Shown piece after piece: positions 15,786 to 24,028 of a stretch of 64,000 nucleotides of DNA. The notes under the pieces were generated by a model. That model saw nothing but the letters and a program-made list of their open reading frames with translations, made no database searches and was not told the origin of the DNA. The stretch is from the IMG/VR virus record IMGVR_UViG_3300009176_000003, positions 1-64,000 of that record; one strand, written 5' to 3'. The first letter of the stretch is position 1. Each line of letters opens with the position of its first letter. Made by a program: the position numbers and the translations under genes. The DNA is from a virus.

Positions 15786-18170
15786 TCAGCTCACCACGGC
15801 CAGAGGATCGATGTAAAATGTCGAACTCGCCCTGGCGACCTTGACCTGCGGGATCAGGTAGCCGGGCAGTTGCGGGGTGAGGGTGGCGGTGAGTTTGAAG
15901 GGTAACCAAAGGTTATTGCCCCAATCGGCAAACCCACTAGGAACAGCATTCGTAAAAACCGATGCCCCGAAATTTGCGGTGAAAATCTGCCCCGCAGCAC
16001 CGCTGGTGCCACCGAAGGTTATAAACGGAACAATCGTGCCGGCCGGAATCGTGAAACCGCCCACGTTGGTTACCGGACTGGCTGAACCACTGTTGTTCCA
16101 CAGCCCACCGTTCTTGCGGAACCATACCCGGCGATTATCAAGGTCGGCCGCAAGACAGCCCACGTCGCCCGTGACCAGACCAACCGCAAGAGTCCCCACG
16201 TTGCTGCCGGCAGCCCAGACGTTTCCTCCCGACGTAAAACAAATTACGCCCCCCGTCCCGTTGTTACCCATGGCAGTATAAGTCGCCGCTGTCGTCGCAA
16301 CCCCGAACCCCTTGTTGGTCCCGCCTGCCGTGCTGGCACTGACATTCGTCATGACAAACTCGAAATACCATTTACCGGACGTTCGACCGCCCGCAGCCAT
16401 AACGTGGGCACCGCAATCCCCCGAACTGGTCGCGGTGCTGGTAACGGTGAGATTGCCGTTCGACAGCGTGACGTTGGTCGCAGTCGCGCTCTCGAACGTG
16501 TCGTTGGTCGGAGCAAGTCCGCTCCACACCGAACTGTCCGACGCCACCGCCACCCCGGCATCCAGCACCTTGGCCTTGGTGCTGGTCGCGACCGAGCCGA
16601 GGGGGAATGTGCCCGAGCCGAGATAACTCACGTCGAGCCAGATCTCGTCGTTCAACGGCAGCGACCCCGCATTGACCGTGCCGTAGACCGTCACGGTCCT
16701 GGGCGACCCGGTGGTGGCGTTCCAGATCGAGAGTGGCTGCGCCGCGTAGGGCCGCAGCCACTGCGGGTTCGCTGTTGTAATAATCTTCCGGCTCTGTGCC
16801 TGGCTTGCAGGGTCGACGTAGCCACCCGTCCGCACGATGGATGTCTCGGTCGTCTCGGTGGCTTCGTAGGTGATGCGCGAGGACTTGTACGACGTGGCAC
16901 TGCTGTCGGAAGCGGCGAGCTGCACCGTCATCCCGGTGTTGATCGGGGTGGTGAGGGTGGTCGTGGCGTTGAGCTTGCAGTCCTTGATAGTCAGGGAGCC
17001 AATAGATGCCCCAGCCGTATTGGCGAACAAACTGCCAGTCAACTGGGACAAATCAAGAGCTTCCAACAGCACGGAGTCGATCCACCCGGAAGAGGAAATA
17101 CCGCCGCTCAACAATGTTGTCGGAACACTCGACCCACTAGCCAGCACCTGCCCGGTGTTTTTCCAAGTGAACTGGGCGAATGCGTAAAGAATATAATGGG
17201 AAACCGCCGCGAACCGGACAGTGGTGTTATTGAACACGACGACGTTCCAAGCAGAAGCCGTCGCACTCCCCAACTGGATATAAGCCGTAGACGCAGATGT
17301 AAGCCTGAGAGCACAATTATCCAGATAGTACTCACCCTGAACCGACGACCCCCCGAACACGACCCCGCCCGAGATCGCATCCGCAACAAAACTCAATCCA
17401 TAAAAATAGAACGGTCCCGATGGGCGAATGGTTAAGTTGCCGCCCGCCGTAACGGTGATCGACGCACCCGTCGTCAACGTGCTAGGCGGGTAACTGCCAG
17501 CCGCGCTATGACAAAGCACTCTCCCCATCAAGGCATAAGTACCGGCAATGGTAATACTGGTCGCCTGCGTCTCCGCGTGGTTGTCGCCGACGTAGACGGT
17601 GTTGCCCGAGGCAAACCAGTTGGTCGCAAGCGCGTTGGCGAGACGGGCGTGGGGGGCTTGGCCTCCGGTGAAATTCCCCACAGGACCGAGACAGGTCCAG
17701 ACATTGAATCCGTCATTGGTTGTTACTCCCGCCGTATCACTGAAAGCAGGTTCAGTTGCCGGCATAGTCGTCGCCGAAAACGTACACATCTGGTAACTGG
17801 CACCATTATTACGTTTCACCACAGCACCCTGTGAAGGCACCGAATTAACAAGTCGTGCAGCCGCATAAGTCAGGGTGTTGATGGCGTCCCCATTCACGGC
17901 ACTCATACCAGAGCATTCGGCCCATTTTGCCGTACCGTCGGTTATTCCCACGCCGCGCGTAGTCGACCAAGTCGCATCAGTCGTGTTGGCAGTTGTACCA
18001 GCAATAATGCAAATCCAGCAGCGTTCACCGCCGACCGCAGGCGCGGTAAAATTACGCACAATCTGACCCGCCACCACGGCGGTGTTTTGCGGCCGCACCG
18101 GCACAGCGTAATACCCGGTCGACGTGCCGTTGCCGAAGTTGACGTACCAGGTGGTGTCGAAATACGCCAT
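15786..18170 (-). CDS. Appendage protein with a SPRY-like domain
   Basis: This is a 794-residue protein. Residues 1 to about 545 match the LamG paralogue to the left along their length. Residues about 555-745 instead hold a SPRY/B30.2-like domain: GKWYFEF, NKGFGVA and DVGCLAADLDNRRVWFRKNG. The protein then ends with the shared WLPFKL..TPQLPGY...FYIDP segment. So one scaffold carries interchangeable recognition domains. SPRY domains are known in phage adhesins and eukaryotic interaction proteins; a host-receptor role is inferred. Gene spacing to its neighbours is 0-2 bases, so all appendage genes are cotranscribed. Confidence 0.8.
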   Translation of the reverse strand: MAYFDTTWYVNFGNGTSTGYYAVPVRPQNTAVVAGQIVRNFTAPAVGGERCWICIIAGTTANTTDATWSTTRGVGITDGTAKWAECSGMSAVNGDAINTLTYAAARLVNSVPSQGAVVKRNNGASYQMCTFSATTMPATEPAFSDTAGVTTNDGFNVWTCLGPVGNFTGGQAPHARLANALATNWFASGNTVYVGDNHAETQATSITIAGTYALMGRVLCHSAAGSYPPSTLTTGASITVTAGGNLTIRPSGPFYFYGLSFVADAISGGVVFGGSSVQGEYYLDNCALRLTSASTAYIQLGSATASAWNVVVFNNTTVRFAAVSHYILYAFAQFTWKNTGQVLASGSSVPTTLLSGGISSSGWIDSVLLEALDLSQLTGSLFANTAGASIGSLTIKDCKLNATTTLTTPINTGMTVQLAASDSSATSYKSSRITYEATETTETSIVRTGGYVDPASQAQSRKIITTANPQWLRPYAAQPLSIWNATTGSPRTVTVYGTVNAGSLPLNDEIWLDVSYLGSGTFPLGSVATSTKAKVLDAGVAVASDSSVWSGLAPTNDTFESATATNVTLSNGNLTVTSTATSSGDCGAHVMAAGGRTSGKWYFEFVMTNVSASTAGGTNKGFGVATTAATYTAMGNNGTGGVICFTSGGNVWAAGSNVGTLAVGLVTGDVGCLAADLDNRRVWFRKNGGLWNNSGSASPVTNVGGFTIPAGTIVPFITFGGTSGAAGQIFTANFGASVFTNAVPSGFADWGNNLWLPFKLTATLTPQLPGYLIPQVKVARASSTFYIDPLAVVS

Positions 18171-18437
18171 TTAGTAGTTCTCATGCGGCAGCAGCAGCGT
18201 GTAAGTCGAGGCGACCGAGCCGGTCACCAGCAGGTTGATCGCGTGCGCGGTCTCGCCGATCACCGGCGCGGGCGGCCCGGTGACCGCCGGCGCAGACAGG
18301 TAATTCACGTAGATCAGCTGGTGCGATACCGCGGCGGTAACGGCACCGCCAAGTTCTTTACCGACGTCGTCGGCCCACCAGGTGACGCCGTTCTCGTCGA
18401 AGAAACTGGTTCGCGCGAGGTCGTCCTCCAGGGCCAT
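18171..18437 (-). CDS. Small appendage-operon protein
   Basis: This 88-residue protein begins MALEDDLARTSFFDENGVTWWADD. The middle is hydrophobic and beta-rich (AVSHQLIYVNYLSAPAVTG). Its stop codon abuts the start of the SPRY appendage protein and its start is 6 bases from the tailspike stop. It may be a connector or chaperone for the appendage proteins, but no family is recognised. A palindrome copy lies at 18326-18340. Confidence 0.65.
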   Translation of the reverse strand: MALEDDLARTSFFDENGVTWWADDVGKELGGAVTAAVSHQLIYVNYLSAPAVTGPPAPVIGETAHAINLLVTGSVASTYTLLLPHENY

Positions 18438-18443
18438 GGGGTA

Positions 18444-20057
18444 TTACACCGCCGTGTCGCCGGAGAGTGTCCACAAGTCGGAGCCGTCGCAAGTAAGCGT
18501 GGCGCAGGAGTATTGCGCGCGCAGTTTCAACCCATTGGCGGAACGCACGGTGACGCCGGACGCGCCGGCAAAAACAGTCTGGCCGGTGTTGACCTGCTGC
18601 ACCTCGATCTTGCTGCCGGCGACCAGCCGGATGGTGTTGTCGCTGGTCTTCGGCACCGTCACGGTCTGGCCGGTGGCGCGGTCGAACAGGATCTTGGAGC
18701 TGCAGTCGTAGCCCTGCACCGAGTAAGTCGCCGCCGTCTGCGTGGTGACGCGCTGCGGCGTGACCTGCAGGTGGGTGAAATTATCCGCCCCGGCAGTGAG
18801 GTAGTCGGAGCGCTGGAAATCGCAGTAGGTGATGGCCAGGCGCGGGTTGCCCTCGACGTAGCCGTTGATCGAGCTGCAGCTGTCCAGCGTCACATATCCC
18901 GAGCCGGACCAGAAATATCCCGAGGTCCCGAGCGTCTGGTTGCAGCCGGAAATGTGCACCGGCTGCGCCGCGCCCTGCTTGAAAAAATTCGCGCTCTCGG
19001 AGCGGCAGCCGGCCACCGAATAACTATCCTGCGCGCCGTTGATCACGTAGATGTCGCAGTCGGTCTGCGCCTGGAAGCTCACACCGTTGATGGTGTTGAA
19101 CGACCCCGAGGTAACGAGAATGCCGATGGCGCATGACGCGATGTTGCCGCCGACAATCGTGTTGTCGCAGGCGTTGTAGTTCCACGTCGAAATCCCCGCG
19201 ACACTGCAGCCGCCGGTGTAGCAGTTCAGCACCATGGTCTCCGAGCCCATGTCCTGCCCGGCCCCAATCATCAGGCCGTATTTCGGCGCGGTGTGCCCGC
19301 CGATCCCGCCGAACGTGACGTTGTGGAACGTGTTCGACTGCAGCGCACAGGTCCCAGTGTCGGAATTCGCCCAGTCGAGCTGGAACGCGATGCCGTTGGC
19401 ATCGGCGGCGAACGTCAGGTTCTCGAAGCGCGAGTAGGCGCAGCCGTTGGTGCAGACCACCGCGGCGTTGGGCGAGGCGCTCTCGATGAACGTCCCCATC
19501 CGCCCGCCGCCGGTGATCAGTGCGCCCTGGGTGCTCTTGAGCCGCAGGCACGGCGTGGTGATGGTGCCGCCGCTGACGTAGGCATTGGCGAACGCACTCA
19601 TCTGCAGGTCGAGATGGGTGGCGTCGATGACTGTTACAAACCAGGGAAAATTTGCCTCGGTGGTGCCAGTCACACCCACGACGTGGACGTTGTCGCCGGT
19701 GGTCAACCCCGTGGTGGAGACGGTCAGGCGTATCAGCCCGCTGCCGTTGTTGGCGGCACCGGAGATCGCGCGCGAGGCGATGGCCGAGGAGACCTTGTAG
19801 TGCCCAACCGGGAAAAATACCGGCCGGTTGGTGTATATCAGGCTGCCGACGTCGTTGAGCCCGCCGTGCGGCGCTGCATAGGTGCCGTAGGCGAGATCGA
19901 ACGCGGCTTGGATGGCGGCAGTGTCGTCGGTGGTGCCGTTGCCTGCCGCCCCCATGCTCTTGACGTTGATGACGTCGCCGAGATGGTCGCGCAGCTCGCG
20001 CGCGGCGGTCGCGTCGCGCACTTTAAATAATGCAGTATTATACGGGTCGGCGGTCAT
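18444..20057 (-). CDS. Pectate-lyase-like beta-helix tailspike
   Basis: This is a 537-residue protein. Residues about 28-60 (INVKSMGAAGNGTTDDTAAIQAAFD) are the signature start of Pectate_lyase_3/tailspike right-handed beta-helices. About 150-400 is a repetitive Asn/Gly/Ser-rich helix (NTFHNVTFGG, NTIVGGNIASCAIGI). The C-terminal 110 residues form a separate beta-domain. Trimeric tailspikes of this kind bind and often depolymerise surface polysaccharide; the catalytic residues cannot be assigned by eye. It overlaps the neighbouring gene by 4 bases. Confidence 0.85.
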   Translation of the reverse strand: MTADPYNTALFKVRDATAARELRDHLGDVINVKSMGAAGNGTTDDTAAIQAAFDLAYGTYAAPHGGLNDVGSLIYTNRPVFFPVGHYKVSSAIASRAISGAANNGSGLIRLTVSTTGLTTGDNVHVVGVTGTTEANFPWFVTVIDATHLDLQMSAFANAYVSGGTITTPCLRLKSTQGALITGGGRMGTFIESASPNAAVVCTNGCAYSRFENLTFAADANGIAFQLDWANSDTGTCALQSNTFHNVTFGGIGGHTAPKYGLMIGAGQDMGSETMVLNCYTGGCSVAGISTWNYNACDNTIVGGNIASCAIGILVTSGSFNTINGVSFQAQTDCDIYVINGAQDSYSVAGCRSESANFFKQGAAQPVHISGCNQTLGTSGYFWSGSGYVTLDSCSSINGYVEGNPRLAITYCDFQRSDYLTAGADNFTHLQVTPQRVTTQTAATYSVQGYDCSSKILFDRATGQTVTVPKTSDNTIRLVAGSKIEVQQVNTGQTVFAGASGVTVRSANGLKLRAQYSCATLTCDGSDLWTLSGDTAV

Positions 20058-21211
20058 GCGGTCACCTCGACGGGAAACCCGCCAAACCCCTGCGCCGGCA
20101 CGCCGTTGCGGTCCTGCAGCGGGATGCTACCGGGGGTGTAGCTGACCGTGCCGGGCCCGCCGGTGTAGGCCGTGCCGAACTGCAGGATGACCCGTGCGCC
20201 GTTGACCGTGACGCCGGTGGGCACGCCCGACCCGAAGTCGCCGGTCCCGATGAAGTCCCCCGGGCCGGGGCGCGAATTGTAGTCCAGCTGCACGTCGAAG
20301 AAGATGGTGATCTGCTTGTCGTTGCCGGACGTGCTGGCGGAGACGGGTTTCGGCCCCATGCCGGTGTCGGGGCGCTCGATCTCGTCGGGCAGGTTGATCG
20401 GCAGCACGGGCAGGGTCTGCATGCCCTGCGGCAGCGAGGTGAGCTGCATGCGGGTGACCGTGAGCGGCCCCGCCACACGCCCGACCACCTGCATCGGCTC
20501 GGGCGCGGCCTTGGTGTGGATCAGCTCGGTCCACTCGTTGCGGTCGGTGCGAATCCGCCCGGTGACCGTCGTCATGGTCAGGTCGAACCGGTGCGACCCG
20601 GTACTGGTGGCAGGGGTCCGGTGCACCACGATATTTCCGGCCGGACCGGTATACTTGCAGGAATTGGTCTTGGTGTCGGACCCGTCGGCCACCGAGAACA
20701 CGCGAAACTCGTCGTCGGCAAAGCAGATATTCAAGTCGCCCAGCCCGGTGACGGTGTAGTTGATCTTCGCGTCCATCCCCAGATAGACCAGGATGTGCGC
20801 CAGCGTCGGCGTGAACGCGAAGTTGCACTGCCCGCCGGGCGAATACAGCCCGACGCCCGGCACCAGCGCCGCCGGGTCGACCTTGCCCCATTTTGAATTC
20901 GGGTCGAAGATCTGGTCGAGCGTGTAGGGCGTGCCGCTCACCGTGTACACGCCACCGACGAAGTCGAGCACGATGTCCACCGGCAGGGTCCAGCCGCCCG
21001 GCACATACCCCTCGATGAATGCCTCGGGCAGGCCCGGCAGCCAGCCCCCCGAGTCGATCACCGTCTCGACGGTGCGCGAGTCCTCGGATGTGAGCAGCCA
21101 GCTGCGGGTATGCGGCCAGGACTTGCCGCGGATATTGACCTTGCGCCACAGCGGATTGACCGTGCCGGGGGGCATGACGCGCACGCGCTTGCGCAGGGGG
21201 TTGTCCGGCAT
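20054..21211 (-). CDS. Structural protein with C-terminal SwmB-like repeat
   Basis: This is a 385-residue protein. The N-terminus (MPDNPLRKRVRVMPPGTVNPLWRKV) is basic, and the middle is beta-rich without a known fold. Residues about 285-385 (ITIFFDVQLDY, GVTVNGARVILQF, AYTGGPGTVSYTPG, LQDRNGVPAQGF) match the pattern of the SwmB-type Ig-like repeat seen in surface proteins. It overlaps the tailspike start by 4 bases, so it probably connects the spike to the virion or forms part of the baseplate. This role is inferred from context only. Confidence 0.65.
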   Translation of the reverse strand: MPDNPLRKRVRVMPPGTVNPLWRKVNIRGKSWPHTRSWLLTSEDSRTVETVIDSGGWLPGLPEAFIEGYVPGGWTLPVDIVLDFVGGVYTVSGTPYTLDQIFDPNSKWGKVDPAALVPGVGLYSPGGQCNFAFTPTLAHILVYLGMDAKINYTVTGLGDLNICFADDEFRVFSVADGSDTKTNSCKYTGPAGNIVVHRTPATSTGSHRFDLTMTTVTGRIRTDRNEWTELIHTKAAPEPMQVVGRVAGPLTVTRMQLTSLPQGMQTLPVLPINLPDEIERPDTGMGPKPVSASTSGNDKQITIFFDVQLDYNSRPGPGDFIGTGDFGSGVPTGVTVNGARVILQFGTAYTGGPGTVSYTPGSIPLQDRNGVPAQGFGGFPVEVTA

Positions 21212-21214
21212 GGG

Positions 21215-21673
21215 TCAACTCACCGGGTCGTCGAGGTCGGGGCACTGCATCAGCAGCTCTACCAGGTCCGCGAGCGCCAGGCGCTTGGTGGTGAACACCG
21301 CGTGGTGGTCGTGGAAACGGGCGTACAGGAGGTCGGGCAGGCGCTGTTTGGCGGGAGCATCGGGATTATCGGGCCCGGGCGCGGTGTCGGCGAGCTGCTG
21401 GCGCTTGTCGAGCACGGTGACGGCACGGCCGAGCGTCACCGCGCGGTCCATGGCGGCGGTCTCCCCGGCCAGGTCGTTGCACAGCTCCAGCACGTCAGTG
21501 AAGAAGTCACGCTCGACCTGGCGGTCGTAGCAGGCCAGCACGACGAGAGAAGTCAGCAGCTGCAGCGTGTGTGGCGTGCAGGGGCGCTCGACGTCACGCA
21601 GGCGCGCGAGCAGCCGCCGCTCGTCCACCGGAGGGTACGACTGGTAGGGCAGGGCGGGCTGGTCGTGCACCAT
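21215..21673 (-). CDS. Hypothetical helical protein
   Basis: This 152-residue protein starts at MVHDQPALPYQSYPP. It is strongly helical (RRLLARLRDVERPCTPHTLQLLTSL, VLELCNDLAGETAAMDRAVTLG) and ends in an acidic tail. The start overlaps the end of the OmpR-type regulator gene by about 80 bases in another frame. The stop is 3 bases from the next start. No domain is recognised. Being first in the appendage run, it may be a chaperone or late regulator. Confidence 0.6.
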   Translation of the reverse strand: MVHDQPALPYQSYPPVDERRLLARLRDVERPCTPHTLQLLTSLVVLACYDRQVERDFFTDVLELCNDLAGETAAMDRAVTLGRAVTVLDKRQQLADTAPGPDNPDAPAKQRLPDLLYARFHDHHAVFTTKRLALADLVELLMQCPDLDDPVS

Positions 21674-22331
21674 GAGCCGAGCTTCCCATGCCGGCATCTA
21701 ACATTTGGTAAACCATGTCCTTGACGCCGGGGTCGAGGAAATACCCCTTGCCCCACGACGTGCGGATCTGCACCGGCACCGCCAGCTCGTTGCTGTGGGC
21801 GTGCAGGGTCATCTTCTTGCGCAGCTTACATATCATCACGTCGACCATCTTGACGTCTGTCACCTCCTCCTGGGCAGGGCGTATTGCGCGGGTGGCACGC
21901 TGCGACTCGATCACGGCGTGCAGCTTCTCCTTGTCGGCAAAGAGGCATTTCAGCAAGACAGCGAGAAACCCGGCCTCCAGGTTGGTCAGCCGGAACGTAT
22001 GCCGGCAGAGAAACTCGACGTCCTGCGACGGCAAGGTCGACGCGACGGTTACCGTCGCGGTATTGCGCGGGCGCGGCAGCGGCAGCGCGGGCGCGGGACT
22101 GCGGTCGGCGGGGGACTGGGCGGGGGGCCAGTCGGGGCGCGGCACCTCGGTGATCGCGCCGAGCCGCTTGGCGCGGGTGAGATAGTGCAGCACCCTGTCA
22201 TAAGGCAGCCGCAAAGTGCGGGCGATGGCGGCGACCGGCACGCCCTCGGCGGCGGCACGCACCGCTATTGCAATAAACTCGGTCGGGGGCGGGGCATCGG
22301 GATCGGGCAGCGCGGCAGCGTACGTCGCCAT
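21594..22331 (-). CDS. Transcription regulator with N-terminal HTH and OmpR-type winged helix
   Basis: This is a 245-residue protein. Residues 18-65 look like a helix-turn-helix (VAAIARTLRLPYDRVLHYLTRAKRLGAI). A Pro/Ala linker follows (66-100). Residues 113-200 fit the OmpR/PhoB DNA-binding domain: FRLTNLEAGFLAVLL, a recognition helix VDVMICKLRKKM (163-174) and a wing VQIRTSWGKGYFLD. There is no receiver domain. It lies upstream of the appendage genes, so late-gene control is plausible. Its own coding sequence carries a dispersed-palindrome copy (22049-22063), flanked by a longer inverted repeat, which could be autoregulatory. The C-terminal 30 residues overlap the next gene and are low in information. 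Confidence 0.7.
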   Translation of the reverse strand: MATYAAALPDPDAPPPTEFIAIAVRAAAEGVPVAAIARTLRLPYDRVLHYLTRAKRLGAITEVPRPDWPPAQSPADRSPAPALPLPRPRNTATVTVASTLPSQDVEFLCRHTFRLTNLEAGFLAVLLKCLFADKEKLHAVIESQRATRAIRPAQEEVTDVKMVDVMICKLRKKMTLHAHSNELAVPVQIRTSWGKGYFLDPGVKDMVYQMLDAGMGSSAHGARPARPALPVVPSGGRAAAARAPA

Positions 22332-22467
22332 GGGGGACCAACTCTTCCGGGAGCGCTGGCACCTATGGCGGCGGCACGGGGGCGAATTGCGGCCGGCAGG
22401 CGCGGGTGATTCGTGCCTCTTGTACCGATATGACGTTAGGGCTGCAACTGCCTGTCGTATAGGCGAC

Positions 22468-22716
22468 TTATCCTTCTCGCTGCGCCTGGCCGGACGGCAT
22501 CGGGTTTGGAGTGTCCTTGAGCAGCCGCACCGCGCGGGTCCACAGCCCGATCAGGTTCTGCAGGTTGTCGCCGGACGGGTCGCAGAAGAACTTCTCGGTA
22601 TAATCATCGAGATTCTGCCGCACGGTGACGAAGAGATACCTGGTGGTGCCGTCCTGCGAGAGCGTGGCGGCAGCACTGAGCTGGTCGACGAGGGGCTGGC
22701 TCTGGTCGTACTGCAT
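22468..22716 (-). CDS. Small hypothetical protein
   Basis: This 82-residue protein starts at MQYDQSQPLVDQLSAAATL. The middle VRQNLDDYTEKFFCDPSGDNLQNLIGLWTRAVRLL is helical. The ATG at 2716 of the 22 kb block (22716) sits inside a TGGGGAGTCCCCA palindrome, leaving no clear ribosome site. The 136 bases to the next gene and the 126 bases upstream suggest separate control. Function unknown. Confidence 0.55.
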   Translation of the reverse strand: MQYDQSQPLVDQLSAAATLSQDGTTRYLFVTVRQNLDDYTEKFFCDPSGDNLQNLIGLWTRAVRLLKDTPNPMPSGQAQREG

Positions 22717-22806
22717 GGGGAGTCCCCACAAGGGTCGGGTCGGGTCCCTGAACCGGCAGGGAGGCCGCGAGTTCCCGTAACATGATACTTGGGGAACTCC
22801 TAGACC

Positions 22807-22827
22807 GTATGACCTACAGCGTCATAC
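22807..22827. promoter_or_regulatory. Inverted repeat upstream of the 82-residue gene
   Basis: GTATGAC and GTCATAC form perfect 7-base arms around CTACAGC. CTACAGCGT is then repeated directly at 22831-22839. The site lies about 90 bases upstream of the minus-strand start at 22716, in a gap without genes. An operator is plausible; nothing identifies its binder. Confidence 0.4.
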
Positions 22828-22842
22828 CCCTACAGCGTGTCG

Positions 22843-23190
22843 TCATGCAGGGGCGGCTAGTTTCTTGAGATACCGCTGCCGGGTGTACTCGCGTGTGCAC
22901 GCCCGGCAATAGGGTGCGTGTTGCCGTTCTTTTTGGTTGCCGCATTTGGGGCAAGGGTAACTCCCGTGAACGGGAGGGTGGTAGCGTATTTGCTTGTTGT
23001 GTTTTGGGGCCTTCTCCATGATCTGGCGTGCCCAGAAGGCGTCTGCAGCGGGGCGGGCGTCAAACCATTTCACCTTGGTGGCGGCGATCTCCGCGGTCCA
23101 CGGCGCGGCAGGCATGTTGGTCGAGCGGCCAATAAAAAGCAGGGACATGGTGCGGTCGTAATACCATACGACGGGACGAGGAGATGACAC
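22843..23190 (-). CDS. Degenerate GIY-YIG-like protein with C-terminal zinc ribbon
   Basis: This is a 115-residue protein with a GTG start. Residues 8-65 follow the GIY-YIG pattern: VVWYYDRTMSLLFIGRSTNM in place of GIY..YIG, with a terminal KAPKHN helix. The conserved arginine expected after the YIG strand is not visible, so nuclease activity is doubtful. Residues 79-97 hold CPKCGNQ...YCRACTRE, a four-cysteine zinc ribbon. It may be a DNA-binding relic of a homing enzyme or a regulator. A sigma-70-like promoter lies just upstream (23221-23249). Confidence 0.6.
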   Translation of the reverse strand: MSSPRPVVWYYDRTMSLLFIGRSTNMPAAPWTAEIAATKVKWFDARPAADAFWARQIMEKAPKHNKQIRYHPPVHGSYPCPKCGNQKERQHAPYCRACTREYTRQRYLKKLAAPA

Positions 23191-23220
23191 GGCAGGGGGT
23201 CTCTGTATTTAATATACTGA

Positions 23221-23249
23221 ATAAAACTCATGTTTTATTAGAATGTCAA
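23221..23249 (-). promoter_or_regulatory. Sigma-70-like promoter with overlapping palindrome
   Basis: On the minus strand a perfect -35 TTGACA (23249-23244) is followed after 17 bases by TTTTAT (23226-23221), four of six matches to the -10 consensus. AATAAAAC and GTTTTATT (23220-23239), perfect 8-base arms, overlap the spacer and -10 and could be an operator. The promoter would serve the gene starting at 23190. This is one of the few AT-rich spots in the window. Confidence 0.55.
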
Positions 23250-23374
23250 CCCCATAATTACGGCACACGCTTGCCGCGCACGCAGGAGCCCCGGCGGGCC
23301 ACCGTGGGGGAGGGGTCGCCTCCCCCGCGCCAGCCCGACGGGGTGCCGGGGTGTCACCCCCGGCGCGCTGCGCC

Positions 23375-23473
23375 CTAGCTCACGGTGTCACGTGACAGGG
23401 TGCAGATGATGTCGATGAGTCTAGCGTCGTCGTAACCAAACAACGCCAAACCGTCCAGCATGTCGTAGGGCAT
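23375..23473 (-). CDS. 32-residue small protein
   Basis: This is a short frame starting MPYDMLDGLALFGYDDARL and ending TAG at 23375. It has a good ribosome site (GAAAGGACGTTCCCT before ATG), the same leader type used by the neighbouring early genes. The composition (acidic, helical) looks coded rather than random. The function is unknown; tiny proteins like this in early regions are often host-takeover factors, but that is only inference. Confidence 0.55.
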   Translation of the reverse strand: MPYDMLDGLALFGYDDARLIDIICTLSRDTVS

Positions 23474-23495
23474 AGGGAACGTCCTTTCGGGTTAG

Positions 23496-23525
23496 GGGAG
23501 CGCCGGGCGGTCGCCCGGCGCTCCC
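23496..23525 (-). promoter_or_regulatory. Strong GC-rich stem-loop between two small genes
   Basis: GGGAGCGCCGGGCG (23496-23509) and CGCCCGGCGCTCCC (23512-23525) pair over 14 bases. It follows the second GGGCGCAGCGCG copy. No T tract follows on either strand, so a standard rho-independent terminator is not supported. An RNA processing or stability element is an alternative. Confidence 0.55.
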
Positions 23526-23542
23526 GCCGCGCTGCGCCCGGC

Positions 23543-23731
23543 CTAGGCCTTGGCCAGGGGGATAGTCGCGTTCAGGCTGATGCCCACGTCGCCGAACCGG
23601 GTGAAGCCGCCGGTGGTGGCGAGGAGGAGGGTCTTGCCCGACTTGGAGGGCTGGGCACCCTTACGGGCAGTCTCGGACACGTCGATGGTGAGGACCAGCT
23701 TGTCGCCCTTGATCTCGCCTTGGATGGACAT
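23543..23731 (-). CDS. 62-residue beta-rich protein
   Basis: This is a 62-residue protein starting MSIQGEIKGDKLVLTIDV after an AGAAAGG site. Upstream in-frame codons are Arg/Gly-rich shadow, so the internal ATG is used. The sequence looks like a small beta-barrel or sheet (KLVLTIDV, KTLLLATTGGFTRF, ISLNATIPLAKA). It is the first leftward gene from the divergent control region and therefore probably early. Function unknown. Confidence 0.7.
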   Translation of the reverse strand: MSIQGEIKGDKLVLTIDVSETARKGAQPSKSGKTLLLATTGGFTRFGDVGISLNATIPLAKA

Positions 23732-23846
23732 TGCGTAAGCCTTTCTGTGGTGAGGCACCGTTGGCGGAGCGCCGCCGGTTGCCGCTCCCGCCGCGCTGCG
23801 CCCTCCAACCACAACGCGCGCGTTGTGGCGTGGCGCGACCGCCAGT

Positions 23847-23917
23847 GGAAGCATTCACTCTGGCGCGGTGTCACCCTGTGGGACCCGCACGGGCGAGGCG
23901 GGAAGCATTCACTCTGG
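23847..23917. repeat. 17-base direct repeat GGAAGCATTCACTCTGG
   Basis: Identical copies lie at 23847-23863 and 23901-23917, 54 bases apart. They are upstream of the first leftward early gene. They could be promoter or activator sites. A shorter GCATTCACTC match near 55744 is probably chance. Confidence 0.7.
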
Positions 23918-23989
23918 TTCAATCATACCACAAGGGACCTCGCTCTGCAGGACCATACTCCTAAATGTGGTGTAATGACACCTGTATAG

Positions 23990-24028
23990 TGTGTCATCAT
24001 TATACCTACATGTGTCATCATTATACCT
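23990..24028. repeat. Two 18-base direct repeats with 21-base period
   Basis: TGTGTCATCATTATACCT is perfect at 23990-24007 and 24011-24028. The 21-base period places both on the same face of the helix. TAATGACAC just upstream (23973-23981) is a partial inverted copy. This looks like a cooperative operator between the divergent early operons. Confidence 0.7.

Larger units (their letters stand above)
23364..23803 (-). repeat. Intergenic GGGCGCAGCGCG element, three minus-strand copies
   Basis: GGGCGCAGCGCG occurs on the minus strand at 23375-23364, 23539-23528 and 23803-23792. The first begins on the last base of the stop codon of the 32-residue gene. The second begins 4 bases after the stop of the 62-residue gene. 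The third lies upstream of that gene. Each is followed by a strong stem-loop. Two further copies lie on the plus strand at 24526 and 26438. Confidence 0.75.

Noticed and set aside
16404-17435. Plus-strand open frame of 343 codons
   Set aside because: It is antisense to the SPRY appendage gene, with shadow composition and no start signal.
23184-23378. Plus-strand open frame of 64 codons
   Set aside because: It overlaps the minus-strand promoter and shows no coding character.
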